Of a stretch of 64,000 bases of DNA, positions 53,965 to 64,000 are shown piece after piece. Every line of letters begins with the position of its first letter. Position 1 is the stretch's first letter. The translations under genes were made by a program, and so were the position numbers. The notes beneath the pieces are model-generated. The model did no database searches. It saw only the letters and a list, made by a program, of their open reading frames with translations, and was not told where the DNA came from. Source of the DNA: Dreissena polymorpha (Eukaryota > Mollusca > Bivalvia > Myida > Dreissenidae); the NCBI RefSeq assembly GCF_020536995.1, contig NC_068362.1, positions 104,660,325 through 104,724,324 of the forward strand, given 5' to 3'.

Positions 53965-54838
53965 GAACAATTACACAATATTGTTATAAAAGGCAGAACG
54001 TACACCTAATGTTTCTTTTATAAATGAAGATAATTTGATAAGTTCAATTCTATTTACACTTTTCAATAACTGTATATATTTAAACACTGATGGTCGTATA
54101 CGATATTTCTTATTTATATACTTTTTTCTTAAATCGGGAAAGCAAGGACATATACATACAAAGTGGTATTCGTCTTCTATATCAAATGTGTTGTTATTTA
54201 AACAGTACAAGCAATATCTTTCATTTCAAGGTTTATTAATGTGTCTCCCAGTCTGGCTTAGTAAAGGATTGGCAGACATTCCCAATCTACAAACATAATA
54301 TCTTAGGCTTCTAGGGACTTCATCTAAATATGTTTCATATTCTAAGGTATTTTTGAACTGCCCATACATATCGAACACAGAGCTACGTTCAAGGGAACGA
54401 GACCATTCTTGTTTGAAGTTATCTATTACCCTGTTTTTAAAGGTACATACACATGTATTTACATCTAAAAAATGCGCATTATCAAATAAGAAAGTAAGTC
54501 CGTATTCGTTAAGCATATTTTTTATATTGTGTACCCAATTTCGGTTACCATCGTCACAATCGGCTAGAGCCTGGGAACAGATACGCTTTAAGATAATATT
54601 ATCAGTCGAAATAATCTTGAGCCAATAATTTAAAATGCGAACGTAGCGATTTATAAACAGAGGGTATCTACCCAGTTCGCCATAGACTGCGGCAGTGCAT
54701 GTATTTGTGGGGACATTTAGTAAACGCTTACAAAACTTTAAGTGAATCCTTTCAATTTCTTTACTTTTTGTGTAGCCCCATATCTCTGACCCATAACTTA
54801 AAATAGAACCAACGATGATGATTAGCGATATCAACTGT
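53965..54838 (-). mobile_element. LINE 3' fragment (non-LTR retrotransposon, ORF2 C-terminal part)
   Basis: The minus-strand frame 54,834-54,226 (202 residues) reads ILSYGSEIWGYTKSKEIERI, HLKFCKRLLNVPTNT, YGELGRYPLFINRYVRILNY, the region after the reverse transcriptase in non-LTR elements. A second frame, 54,210-53,971, continues with DIEDEYHFVCICPCFPDLR. One stop and a frame change separate them. Upstream endonuclease and reverse transcriptase parts are absent, so the insertion is 5'-truncated. Confidence 0.8.
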
Positions 54839-56039
54839 ATAATATAAACACAATGAAACTACTTTATAAACGCATAGTCAAACAATAGTTATAATAAGTT
54901 GATAATTAACAAACTAACAATTAAGTGTTAAGTGTTGTGGCTTCAAACTGCTAATTGTCTCAGCTAAAATATAATAACAAAAACAACAAGCAATTATAAA
55001 TCCACCAACTGCTGGAGTCTTGACCACACGTATGTGCCAAAACATAATTACGTGACATTTATGTGTGAAATACATACACAACGGGCGGGAAACAAACTAA
55101 TTTGGCCAGACACATTAAATATGCTTAAATGCTAATACATGTTGTCGTTAAAATTAAACTCAAAACAAATATGTTTGTTGATCGTTTAATATAAAGACAA
55201 TAATCATACGGCACAATAAACGCACAAAAAGTAACTTAAAGTACTTTAGCCGATTCTAAAAATGACAATGGCAAATTATTATTGGAATTTTATTAATACA
55301 TGCCCGTGATAATCGTATTTTGTTTGTTTATTTTGTTTTTATAAATTCGATTTTTTTTATTTGCATTCTTTTAAAATAATAAGTATTTCTATCCGGATGA
55401 CAGCAATTTCTTTAGAAACGGGAATGTAATCATTAAAAACAAAACAACAGCATGCTTTTTTAATAACTAGTTTATCTATTTTGAAACCGCACACATTAAA
55501 ATAATTATGATATTAAATATTACTTTTATTGTTCTTTTAAATTTCTTTGACTTATCATTTTCAAAAGATTTTGATTTGAAGATGCGCATGGACTCGGCGT
55601 CATGTCGCGGATCGCGGCTTGCCGCGGCATGTCTCGGTGGACAGATGCGAAGCTTCGCGGCGAATGCGACTTGCCGCCACATACTGATGCGGCTTCAACG
55701 GCCGACTCGGCATCGACTCGTTGCCCCTTGCCGCCGCGGATCGCGAAATATGTTTGTTCCGCGTTGGCTGTACTGTATTTAAACATTATAGACAAGAATA
55801 GCTTGTTTCCTGGAAAATATATTTGATTTTTAAGGAGAACCTGAGAACGCTCCCAGAGTGGGGGTCAAACCCGGGATCTGCTCGCCCCGCGGATACCATT
55901 TCCCGGGATCTGCTCGCCCCGCGGATACCATTTCCATTTACTCACCGCGATATCGTTGCTATATTGATGGTTCCATCAACCCAGATCGACATTTTGCAGT
56001 TGTCACCGAAAGGCATAAAGTTGATTGCCCATTTTTAAA
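54839..56039. other. Region upstream of the fucosyltransferase gene
   Basis: AT-rich to about 55,580, then a GC- and CpG-rich patch at 55,585-55,745 and a 37-bp tandem duplication near 55,873-55,935 (CCGGGATCTGCTCGCCCCGC). A first non-coding exon or promoter of the fucosyltransferase may lie here but I cannot place it. Confidence 0.45.
55585..55745. other. CpG-rich patch
   Basis: Dense CG dinucleotides (GTCGCGGATCGCGGCTTGCC, GCCGCCGCGGATCGCG) in DNA that is otherwise AT-rich. The repeated CGCGGATCGCG and TTGCCGC motifs suggest a repeat. Its place 0.3-0.5 kb upstream of the fucosyltransferase coding start also fits a promoter. Confidence 0.5.
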
Positions 56040-56093
56040 ATGGATTGTAACGCCAATCGTTTTTCGTCTATTTCAGTTCCTATCAAGACAGGT

Positions 56094-56846
56094 ATGCGAC
56101 AATTACCAGTGTGCAAAGCACGAGTACTGAAGACGCTGTTGTTCCTGCTGCTCGTAGCGACTCTTGGCATGTACGGGATGATTGAGATAATGTTCAACAT
56201 GACCGGCCACCAATACTGGCCCACATTCTCCATTGGAACTTGGCGTTCTCAAGAAAATAACGTAAAGGCTACATTTCAAAATCACAGAACACTGGTTGAC
56301 GTGAAGGAGGGCGTTAAATCAAGCCGGGAACATAGAAGTAACAATAACTCAGTAAAACATTCAATATTATGGTACAAGAAACCAGACTGGATTGGGCTTG
56401 ATCGCGCCAACGAGGCGATTTCTAGAGTATGCTCCTATCAAAACTGCTTCATGACTGACGATGACACAGGTAACATCCAAAACCATTCCGCCATTGTGTT
56501 TACGATGACTCAACCAAATATGTTTTCGCCTCCAATCCAAAGAGTCGACACACGACCTGATCAAGTATGGATATTTTTCGGGTTAGAATCGCCAATAAAT
56601 CACAAACTTAATGGTTATAGACATAAAAGCTGGTCGAACACGATGAATTGGTCCATGTCCTATCGCACTGATTCAGACATCTTCTTCCCCTATGGTATGC
56701 TGGAAACATTACAACCAGGTGTCAAGCCGGTTCAACCGAGTGTTTTTAGAAGGAAAACCAAGCATGCCGCATGGATTGTGAGCCACTGTAGGGCGGATAG
56801 TATGAGGGACGAATACGTACAGGAAATGATCGATTACGGTTTGAAG
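56094..56846 (+). CDS. Fucosyltransferase exon A (anchor, stem, acceptor-side domain)
   Basis: Codes residues 1-251: tail, membrane anchor, a stem of about 60 residues and the N-terminal Rossmann-like domain up to MIDYGLK. The donor is AAG|GTAAGG. The frame stays open upstream to 56,025, so the start is an inference. Confidence 0.9.
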
Positions 56847-59458
56847 GTAAGGTATTTGCATGTGTAGGGCGAGCCGCCGACTACCTGAGACCGCCACCGA
56901 GCGCTATGTGCGCGGCCTCACAATGCCGATGTTCCTTCCGAAACCCTCGGAAGGCCAATTACAAAATAACAATGTAATTATAATTTTCCTTAGGTTACCT
57001 GCCTTCTGATTATGAACTTAAAATAATCGAATCGCTACGATAATTTACAATGCGACCACAGAGGGGACCGATGTCTTCAACGAACCCTCCGGCTTCCTAT
57101 TACTCCCAGCTTCAATTAAGCCGCAACCCTTCACCAATCCCTCGGTGAAGCTACCGGCCTCCTTAAAAGCAACTGGCTTCTGCCTCTGTTAAGCTACCGG
57201 CTTCCGTCTCCGTGAAGCTACTGGCTACCGCCTCCGTGAATCTACCCCAAGGCCTTAGGTGAAGCTTCCGTCACTGCCTTGTACGACGTCCATAGATTCC
57301 AACCCTCTGAAGACCCTCTCCAAGAAACAGGAACTCTGCAGCCCGGGCAGCACCGTTTAAAGCTTGCAGCCAACGTAAATACCCAACTGCTCCAGAGCAC
57401 TGTCTTTTTTAGAGTAACGTCCCTTTTCTTCAGATGTTGATCCGCTCTCATACACCGGAGAACTGTCTAACGTGGTGTGTGTGTGTGTGTATTTGAGATT
57501 TATTTACAGGTCGTCCAGCGTGTTCTCGACTACAGATGTATCGACCTGGGAGAAAATAAGGTCATATTATACATCATAGCACGATGGCCAATGAGACCTT
57601 AATGTGACTAGATGCTTTTTTTTTTTTTTGTTTTTTAATGGATTATATAGTGGTTTGCCTTTTATCGAAATGGTTTTTGCAGTATTCCTATTATCTCTAG
57701 ATTAGCATTATCCTTATTGGCAATAATGTTAATTCCTTATAGTTTGTGTGTGGTTTTTGTGCTCTCCGCCCCAAGAAGTGTTAGTGGGGGTTCGAGCGGG
57801 ATACAGAGGGCGCCCCTGGTTCTTTTAAGTGCCCGGTGTACAGCACCGATACACTGCACCCCCGTTTAACGTCCCTCGCGGAGGACTAACTGTCTAACGT
57901 GTTCTTCATTATTTTTTATCGAGTGCACCGGGATTGTCTCCCATATGGCCATCGTCCCCAGAAAGACGTGTTAGTTGGTTACGGGGGATAGTGCAAGATA
58001 CAGGAGACACCCCGTTCCAGAGGTGACCCTGGGTCTTTTAGTGCCCGGTGTATAGCACCTAGTACACTGCACCTCGATTTAACGTCTCATGCGAAAGACG
58101 AGTTAGTAGGTTAGGTGCAGCGGGGGATCGAACCAGCGATCTCTGGATTGTAAAGCCAGTGTGTTACCACTAGACCACGGATCCGCTACAGTGTCTAACG
58201 TGTCTATTTGCAAGCCTTTATATACTGGCGAACAGAGCGCCACCTAACCAACGGAAAGGCACAATCCGGAATCTACCGAAGTTTCCGAATTCCCTCCGCA
58301 CTCTACGGAGATTACCGATCAGCATTTCTCCTTCACTTCCGTGTGTATTTCAGAGTTTATTTACAGGTCCTACTGGCCTCTTCACGAGGGTATAGTAGCC
58401 CGACCTGCCCCTGTGACCTTTCAGGAGAGAAAGATTAATTTAGAGCCAAAGTAGGTCAAATTAACCCCGGCTTCCCGGGTATTCGCCAAAGAAATAATTT
58501 AGATCCAAATAGACCAGTGCACGGTGGCCAATGAGACCTTAATGTGCACTGGTAGATAGACAATCTCAAAAGACAAATTCATGTCTGAACGCAGCACCGC
58601 TGCAGCACACAGCTCCGCCTTTATGTCCCACTTGTTGTCATCAGCCGTCGTCTTCATCCCCGAGACGGTTTCCCCAGCGCGTTGAGCGCACTAGGTACCG
58701 CCGCCCCGGGGTCCCTCTTTAAAGCCACCCCCTCGATGTTCTTGGGTTACGACACAGTATACTTTGTGAATATAGTTCTGCAAAAGTCCCATACTGATAT
58801 CGCATGGTTGTTCATTGTCTGTGAAGTATTGTGATGCATTTTATTGAACAATGCGTGCTCCCATTACTTGAAATACTAAAAGTAAACTTGTTTGGTTTCG
58901 TTTAAGGTTGATATTTTCGGACGCTGCTCGGGAAGTGAAAATATTGACGTTTCTCAAAGAGCAATCGAAATGGACTACAAATTCTATCTGAGCTTCGAAA
59001 ACAGCCTTTGTACGGACTATATTACGGAGAAATTCTTCCGCTACTTTCAATGGGAAATAGTTCTTGTTACGCGAGGCGGTGCAAACTACAGTCGTCTGCT
59101 ACCCGAAAACACTTTCATTGACACCGCGCGGTTTCAATCCGCGAAAGAGTTAGTAGTGTATCTATTACAAATAGCAGATTCCGAAGACAAATACTTAAAT
59201 TATTTAAACGAGAAGTCAAAATATTTATCGCCTAATCCCTGGGCTCCATCGCCTTATTGTAGCATTTGTGAAAAACTAAATAGGCTGGAAGAAAACCGAA
59301 AATCGTATTCTGATCACGTGACTTATATTCATGAAGTCATGTGCTGGGCACCAAACGATCTTTCTAAATTCCACATGTCAATTACCATGTATATACTGCT
59401 AGGATGTTTTACTATCATTTGTATCCTCGGATGTGTATGGAAATGGTGTAAATATTAA
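56094..59458 (+). CDS. Alpha-1,3-fucosyltransferase, GT10 family, two coding exons
   Basis: Transfers fucose from GDP-fucose to N-acetylglucosamine on glycans in the Golgi lumen. Exon A 56,094-56,846 and exon B 58,907-59,458 join in phase 0 (TTGAAG|GTAAGG and TTTAAG|GTTGAT) into VDIFGRC, giving 434 residues. The chosen ATG gives a 13-residue cytosolic tail (MRQLPVCKARVLK) and then a signal anchor (TLLFLLLVATLGMYG), as in type II Golgi enzymes. An acceptor-like TTTCAG at 56,076 supports this start. An upstream ATG at 56,040 would add 18 residues. GT10 landmarks are VWIFFGLESP, MNWSMSYRTDSDIFFPYG, AAWIVSHCRADSMRDEYV and FYLSFENSLCTDYITEKF (donor-binding motif). N-glycosylation sequons occur (NMT, NHS, NWS, NYS). 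The last about 30 residues include a second hydrophobic run (MYILLGCFTIICILGCVW), which is unusual. The exact FUT subtype cannot be named. Confidence 0.92.
57080..57250. repeat. Short degenerate tandem repeat in the fucosyltransferase intron
   Basis: Phrases such as GTGAAGCTACCGGC, TTAAGCTACCGGCTTCC and GTGAAGCTACTGGCTACC repeat about every 30 bp with divergence. Confidence 0.6.
57480..58560 (-). mobile_element. tRNA-headed SINE-like repeats, duplicated modules
   Basis: A tRNA-like head at 58,117-58,188 (minus strand) is followed by a body with AGTGCCCGGTGTA and GTACACTGCACC blocks that appear twice (about 57,760-57,895 and 57,955-58,110). Flanking blocks TATTTACAGGTC and GGCCAATGAGACCTTAATGT also appear twice (about 57,500-57,610 and 58,345-58,555). 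The arrangement suggests nested or tandem insertions of one SINE-type family within the fucosyltransferase intron. Confidence 0.6.
58117..58188 (-). repeat. tRNA-like SINE head
   Basis: Minus strand GGATCCGTGGTCTAGTGGTA (A box) and GCTGGTTCGATCCC (B box) around the anticodon arm CTGG-CTTTACAAT-CCAG. The acceptor stem is only partly paired and the body of the repeat follows directly, so I call it a SINE promoter and not a tRNA gene. Confidence 0.55.
58907..59458 (+). CDS. Fucosyltransferase exon B (donor-binding domain, C-terminal hydrophobic tail)
   Basis: Codes residues 252-434, from VDIFGRCSG through SFENSLCTDYITEKF and the fucosyltransferase end region to WKWCKY and TAA. Four cysteines near the end (YCSIC, MCWAP) fit the conserved C-terminal disulfide region. 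The run MYILLGCFTIICILGC follows them. Confidence 0.93.
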   Translation, partial: VDIFGRCSGSENIDVSQRAIEMDYKFYLSFENSLCTDYITEKFFRYFQWEIVLVTRGGANYSRLLPENTFIDTARFQSAKELVVYLLQIADSEDKYLNYLNEKSKYLSPNPWAPSPYCSICEKLNRLEENRKSYSDHVTYIHEVMCWAPNDLSKFHMSITMYILLGCFTIICILGCVWKWCKY

Positions 59459-59526
59459 AAACAATACTAACTTCATTTTGTCTTTTGTTTCGGTGTAGCT
59501 GTCTTATCTAGCTTTTGACCTTTTCC

Positions 59527-59532
59527 AATAAA
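59527..59532 (+). promoter_or_regulatory. Candidate poly(A) signal of the fucosyltransferase
   Basis: AATAAA lies about 70 nt after the stop codon. It would give a very short 3' untranslated region. Later AATAAA copies (for example near 59,920 and 60,084) are alternatives. Confidence 0.45.
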
Positions 59533-60259
59533 AAAAATGAGAACCTTTTCCGCCAGTTATAAATAAATGAAAAAATTTGTTATTTGTGAACAACTGCGCA
59601 AAAAGGAAAACGTTCAAACTACAACATTTTGACTTTTTAAAATAACAGATAATTTTTATTAACGATATCTTTTGTGAGGAATAGCGTAAACATAATTTTT
59701 ATTATAGATGGGCTAATTTAAAAATTATAGGGATGCAGAATTGCATTTTGACACTTTGTAAGCTTTGTGTTCAGCGTGAAACTATTTGATCTCCAATGTA
59801 AAATGCTAAGCGGATACAACAATTTCACACTGAACAATTACTACACCATTGCATTCTGTGCACTTGTACATTTTATGTCATAAGAGTATTGTTGTTCCCT
59901 ATTCTGATAATATAAAGAAAACAATAAAAATAATTATTAATTCTATATTATTTTCATAATTAACCTTTAAAAATGTTAAAAGTATTGAGTTTTGCATAAA
60001 CCGTCGTACCAGAAGGGCAATTGTAACACCTCTTTAAATGCGTTACATTCCATCTCGCACAGTATCAATGTCTTTTTTTATTCAATAAAAGACATACAAT
60101 GAAAACATTCGTATGATCATAAGACAAAAATAAACCATGTAGTAGCAATAATGTTCAAACATGTTATACAACATATGCTTATATATACATTTTTGTTTTT
60201 GTGGTTTCTTTTTGATAAAAAGGGTTAATATGTATTTATTTTTTCTTTTGGTTGGTTGT
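59533..60259. other. AT-rich intergenic DNA
   Basis: Nothing supported between the fucosyltransferase 3' end and the LINE, apart from further AATAAA hexamers. Confidence 0.5.
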
Positions 60260-63200
60260 AAAGAAAATCAGAATAAGTTTGAATAAGGATGAATTGCATC
60301 AAGTGGGTAGAAAGCATTCTGGACTTGTTTATGAAAGATCAATGTGTTTCCATTAGCATTATTAACCTCTTGTATTTTGAAGGTATTTACCCCTAAACTG
60401 ATGTCTAAGAGGGATAGTGTAATTGTTGTTTCTCTAAAAAGATTGTCAATTGATTCCATTGAATATGCTTACACTCCCAGAAAAGGTGTTCTCTTGTTTC
60501 AATATGTTCACTACACATATCACATAGATTCGTGTTGGATAGCTTGCACTTAAAAATATGTTTATTTGTAGCTATGATTCTCTGGATGTATTTATATTGA
60601 AAGTTTCTCAGTGTGCTATCAGTAGTTGATTTATATGGCATGACAAATATTTGTTTCCAATTATATTATTTTTCTTCAAGAAGGTTTTGCCATTTAGTTT
60701 GAGCTTTAGATATTTCGGCAGGTTTTTTAATTTAAAGTGTATAAAATATTTTGTTCGTTTTGTTTTGTTTTGCAATTATGTTTTCTACGAATGTTTTTTG
60801 AGTACATGGTGCATTTTTTGTATTGGTTACAGCTTTTATATGTATGGGTATACTTCTTATCAATGTGTAGTACATAAGGAAATTATATGTAGGTATTCCG
60901 AATATGTAGCATACGTTATCAAACGAATAGAAGTCGTTTATTCTGTAGTCGTACAATTGATCTACATATTTTATGTTTCGTTCAAACCAATGTTTATAGA
61001 AAAATGTTTAATTGTTAGTAGTTATGTCTTTATTGTTCCATAGAATGATTTTACTGTTTCTAAATTATGAGTAACTTTACACCATGCCGATATAACATTC
61101 CATAGAAATATGTTTTTTGGTTGGGATTTCATCTAGGATATTATTGTTGATATTACATTCAAAAAGTAAGGAGTCACCATATGTTTTAAGAATTTTTAAT
61201 AGAATAATTTCCATTTACTCGTATTGGTATAAACTTAATGATATTAATTAATTGCGTTCGCTTAACTTTATCAGGTTTACCGTCCCATATGAAATTAAAT
61301 ATATCTGATTTTATATCTTCAATAATATCATTTGTGGGTTTGGGAGAACTCTTAGTGTATAAATTAATTTAGGGAGTACAAACGTTTTCAACACGGTGTT
61401 TTTTTCCGATAAGTGTAAGTTTACGATGCTGTCATGATTTTAAGCAATTTTAAAATTTTTGAAATTAAGGCAATATTTTTTTTTAAATTGTTTCATTTTC
61501 ATTGTTTGTAAAGGTTTTTCCTAACGTTGTTGCTTCATCTGATGTCCAGTTGAATTTAAGATGAATATTACTTTGTTTAAATTTGCCTACTCGTAGTACA
61601 GTGCATTACATTGTGTTTAGTTTAAGACCAGATACCATTTAAACAAGGGTTAGCGATTCTATAAGATTATTGAACGAGTCACTACTGTTATTTAAAAAAT
61701 AAGCTGCATCGTCAGCAAAAAGAGACTGTTTAATTTCTTCATTAGGTTCTAGCGATATTCCGTTTATGTGTTTATTCGATTAGATATAATGTGATAGATA
61801 CTCGATGCATATAATAAATAGCGAGGATGAAAAGTGAAAATCCTTGTCTTACCCCTCGTTCGATGTTAAAACTGTTTGAGAAAAAGCCAGTGTTGATAAT
61901 TAAACTGTTAATATCGGTATAAAATAGTTAAACCCATTTAATTAGACTTTCAAAGAAATTCATATTTTCTAGGCAAGAAAACATAAACGAATGGTCTAGT
62001 GAATCAAAAGCTTTCTCAAAGTCTGCAAAGAAAATTAGGCCAGAATTATTTGGTTGGTTGAAATATTTTATGCATTCTTGTATCAGACGTACGTTTTCAC
62101 CAATGTAACGTCCTTTAATAAAACCAGATAGAGATCTTGAAATGATTGATGGTAATGTTTTTTAAATTCTGTTTGATATGCTTTTAGTTGCAATTTTATA
62201 ATCATTGTTCAGTAAACTAATCGGGCGCCAGTTTGATAAGGTTTTGGAATGAGTGCTATTATACCTTGTTTTTGTAGTGTAGTTAAGTTTTCGTTGTTAA
62301 ATGAATAGTTAGGTGAATTAATTAAATATGTTTTAATATCATTTCGGATTTTTTTTTATAAAATTCGATTGTGATGCCATCAGATCCTGGACTTTTGTTA
62401 TTTTGCATTTCTTTTAGTGCTTATCCACATTCATTTTCATTTAGTAATCCGTCGCATAGTAGTTTTTCTTCTTGATTTAAAGCATGATGTGTATTTTTAA
62501 AAAGGGTGTTATTTTCAACATGTTTTCGTTTATACAGGATTTCGAAAAATAAACGTTGCTCTTCTAGCATTTGAGTTCTGTTTGTTATATCTTCGCAATT
62601 GACTACTAATTCGTGTACAGTTAATTTTGTTCAATTCTTCGTTTTTCGATGTTTGCGAAGTATTTTGTGTTTTTTTCATTGTGTTCAACATGCTGTGCAC
62701 GTGCTCGTAGTATTATTCCATTGAGATGTGTATGATAAATTCCTTCTAATACTTGTTTTTTAAAATGTTATTTCATTTTCAATGGCTTCGGTATCGTTAG
62801 TGTTTGTTTTATGCAATTGTTTTTAAGTGTTTCAATGATTTTTGATGGTTTCAGTTTCAAGTTTGTGTGTTTCTTTTTGCTTAAATGATGTGTATCTAAT
62901 TGTTGTGTTACGTATATTTCCTTTGATTACTTTTCAAAAGGTGTTTGGGTTTGCATCTTTATTATTTTGAACTGTATTGAATATTTCTTGTTTTATTTGC
63001 GTTTGATAATTGTGTATCTAATAAGATGCTGTTATTGATTTAAAAGTGTCATGGGCCTCTTTCAGGTTGTATTTTGTGTAGTTTAAGTTCATCTAGAGAG
63101 TGGTCAGTCATAAATCCTGGTTTTATGCTACATGTGTCAATAATGTTGCAAAGTGACTCAGATATAAGAAAAAAGTCTAATCTACAAAATATTGTTGGTT

Positions 63201-63560
63201 TTGTGTTTGAGTGCCAGGTCAATTTGCTTTCGTTTGGATATACTGTGCGCCAGATTTCTATCATATTGTAGTTTTCAGTTATTTTATTTAAATTGTTTCT
63301 TTTTTAGGATGAGTATAAAGGTTTCCATTATTTTTTATCCAATAATGGGTTAAGCACAGTATTGAAATCACCACCGACTATAATGTTTTTATCTTGGTTA
63401 TTAATTATAAAGGATTGTAATGTTTCGTAAAATGTGGAATCTATGTTAGGGCCGTAAACATTGATTAATGTTAATTGCGTTTCGTGTATTTGAATATCTA
63501 TACATGCTTGTCTGCCAATTATTATTGCGTTAAAGTTATCGACTGTGATCCCTATACAAC
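60260..63560 (-). mobile_element. Broken LINE, L1/Tx1-like (endonuclease, reverse transcriptase, C-terminal region)
   Basis: Read on the minus strand. Apurinic-type endonuclease lies at about 63,500-63,050 (LINVYGPN, IIVGGDFNTVLN, CRLDFFLISESLCNIID, TDHS). Reverse transcriptase lies at about 62,450-61,600 (DFEKAFDSLDHSF near 62,015, RGVRQGFSLF near 61,850, LFADDAAYF near 61,715). The C-terminal domain lies at 60,641-60,268 (CDMCSEHIETREHLFWECKH). The reading frame is broken many times. The 5' part with ORF1 is missing, and the similarity fades at about 63,560. An old insertion. Confidence 0.8.
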
Positions 63561-64000
63561 AATGCTTGAAATATAAGAAAGATGTAACAAAAGGCAAAGC
63601 CGTCGATAACATTTTAAGCATTATTGAGCATTTAAACCTAAACCGAAAGTGAAATTAGTTTAATTACTCTATGCTTTTATGTGTAAAAAACTTTTTTAAT
63701 GAAGAAGGGAAAATAGAGCGAAAAGTTACTTTCCAAGTATAATTGCATGTAGTTACACTGATTGTTTAAACATGTTGTAAATATCCCATTTAGAAAGAGT
63801 ATTTGTTAAAAAGAAATTTGTTAGATACAATGTTAGTAGAGTTGAATATTTATAAATGTGTATTCGTGTGTATGCTGGTGTGTGTGCGTGTGTGTATGAA
63901 TGCGTGTGTGCTTGTTATCCCCCTCTATAGGCGGAGGGATATTGTTTTGGCATTGTCCGTCCATCCGTCCGTCCGTCCGTCTTTCCGTCCGTCTTTCTGT
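63561..64000. other. Window end: AT-rich DNA, (TG)n and (CCGT)n tracts
   Basis: A (TG)n-like stretch at 63,855-63,915 is followed by CCCCTCTATAGGCGGAGGGA and a CCGT/CCAT tetranucleotide run from 63,950 that reaches the window edge. This combination is a frequent repeat end in molluscs. Confidence 0.6.

Overview
This is a eukaryotic, AT-rich, repeat-dense window. It most likely comes from a bivalve mollusc and plausibly from a dreissenid mussel. That reading rests on the many copies of a roughly 250-bp inverted-repeat element (core GCGTAAAGTGTCGTCCCAGA), which I associate with Dreissena sequence from memory, and on other repeats typical of bivalve introns. I cannot confirm the species without a search.

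Two host genes can be supported. The first is a complete WDR11 orthologue on the minus strand. Its 28 coding exons run from the ATG at 37,601 down to the stop at 3,413. They join in phase to give 1,223 residues, against my recalled 1,224 for human WDR11. The protein is a double beta-propeller plus C-terminal helical repeat scaffold that in other animals acts in vesicle tethering at the trans-Golgi and in Hedgehog/cilium signalling. The second is a two-exon alpha-1,3-fucosyltransferase (GT10 family) on the plus strand, 56,094-59,458. It is a type II Golgi-type enzyme with an unexpected second hydrophobic segment at its C-terminus. The two genes are not an operon and show no functional link beyond the secretory pathway.

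Layout: 1-790 is a TCG-rich, hairpin-forming tandem repeat. 791-3,412 is AT-rich intergenic DNA with small palindromic elements. 3,413-37,601 is WDR11, whose introns hold at least 12 MITE copies of two families, three copies of a composite repeat carrying a tRNA-like segment, minisatellites and several tRNA-like sequences. 37,602-48,300 is intergenic and includes a 45-bp minisatellite of about 42 copies that grew inside a MITE. 48,310-52,385 is a 4-kb fold-back element with inverted repeats of over 500 bp. 53,430-53,701 is a compound microsatellite. 53,965-54,838 and 60,260-63,560 are broken LINEs on the minus strand, flanking the fucosyltransferase gene.

The most striking observation is in WDR11 intron 13. 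A 52-bp minisatellite of about 20 units there is an amplified copy of the gene's own exon 13 donor boundary, so the intron begins with about 19 near-identical decoy 5' splice sites. A second pattern is that six of the 12 intronic MITEs lie within about 45 nt of a WDR11 splice site. I saw no retroviral, LTR or Polinton-type coding remnants and no prokaryote-type genes.
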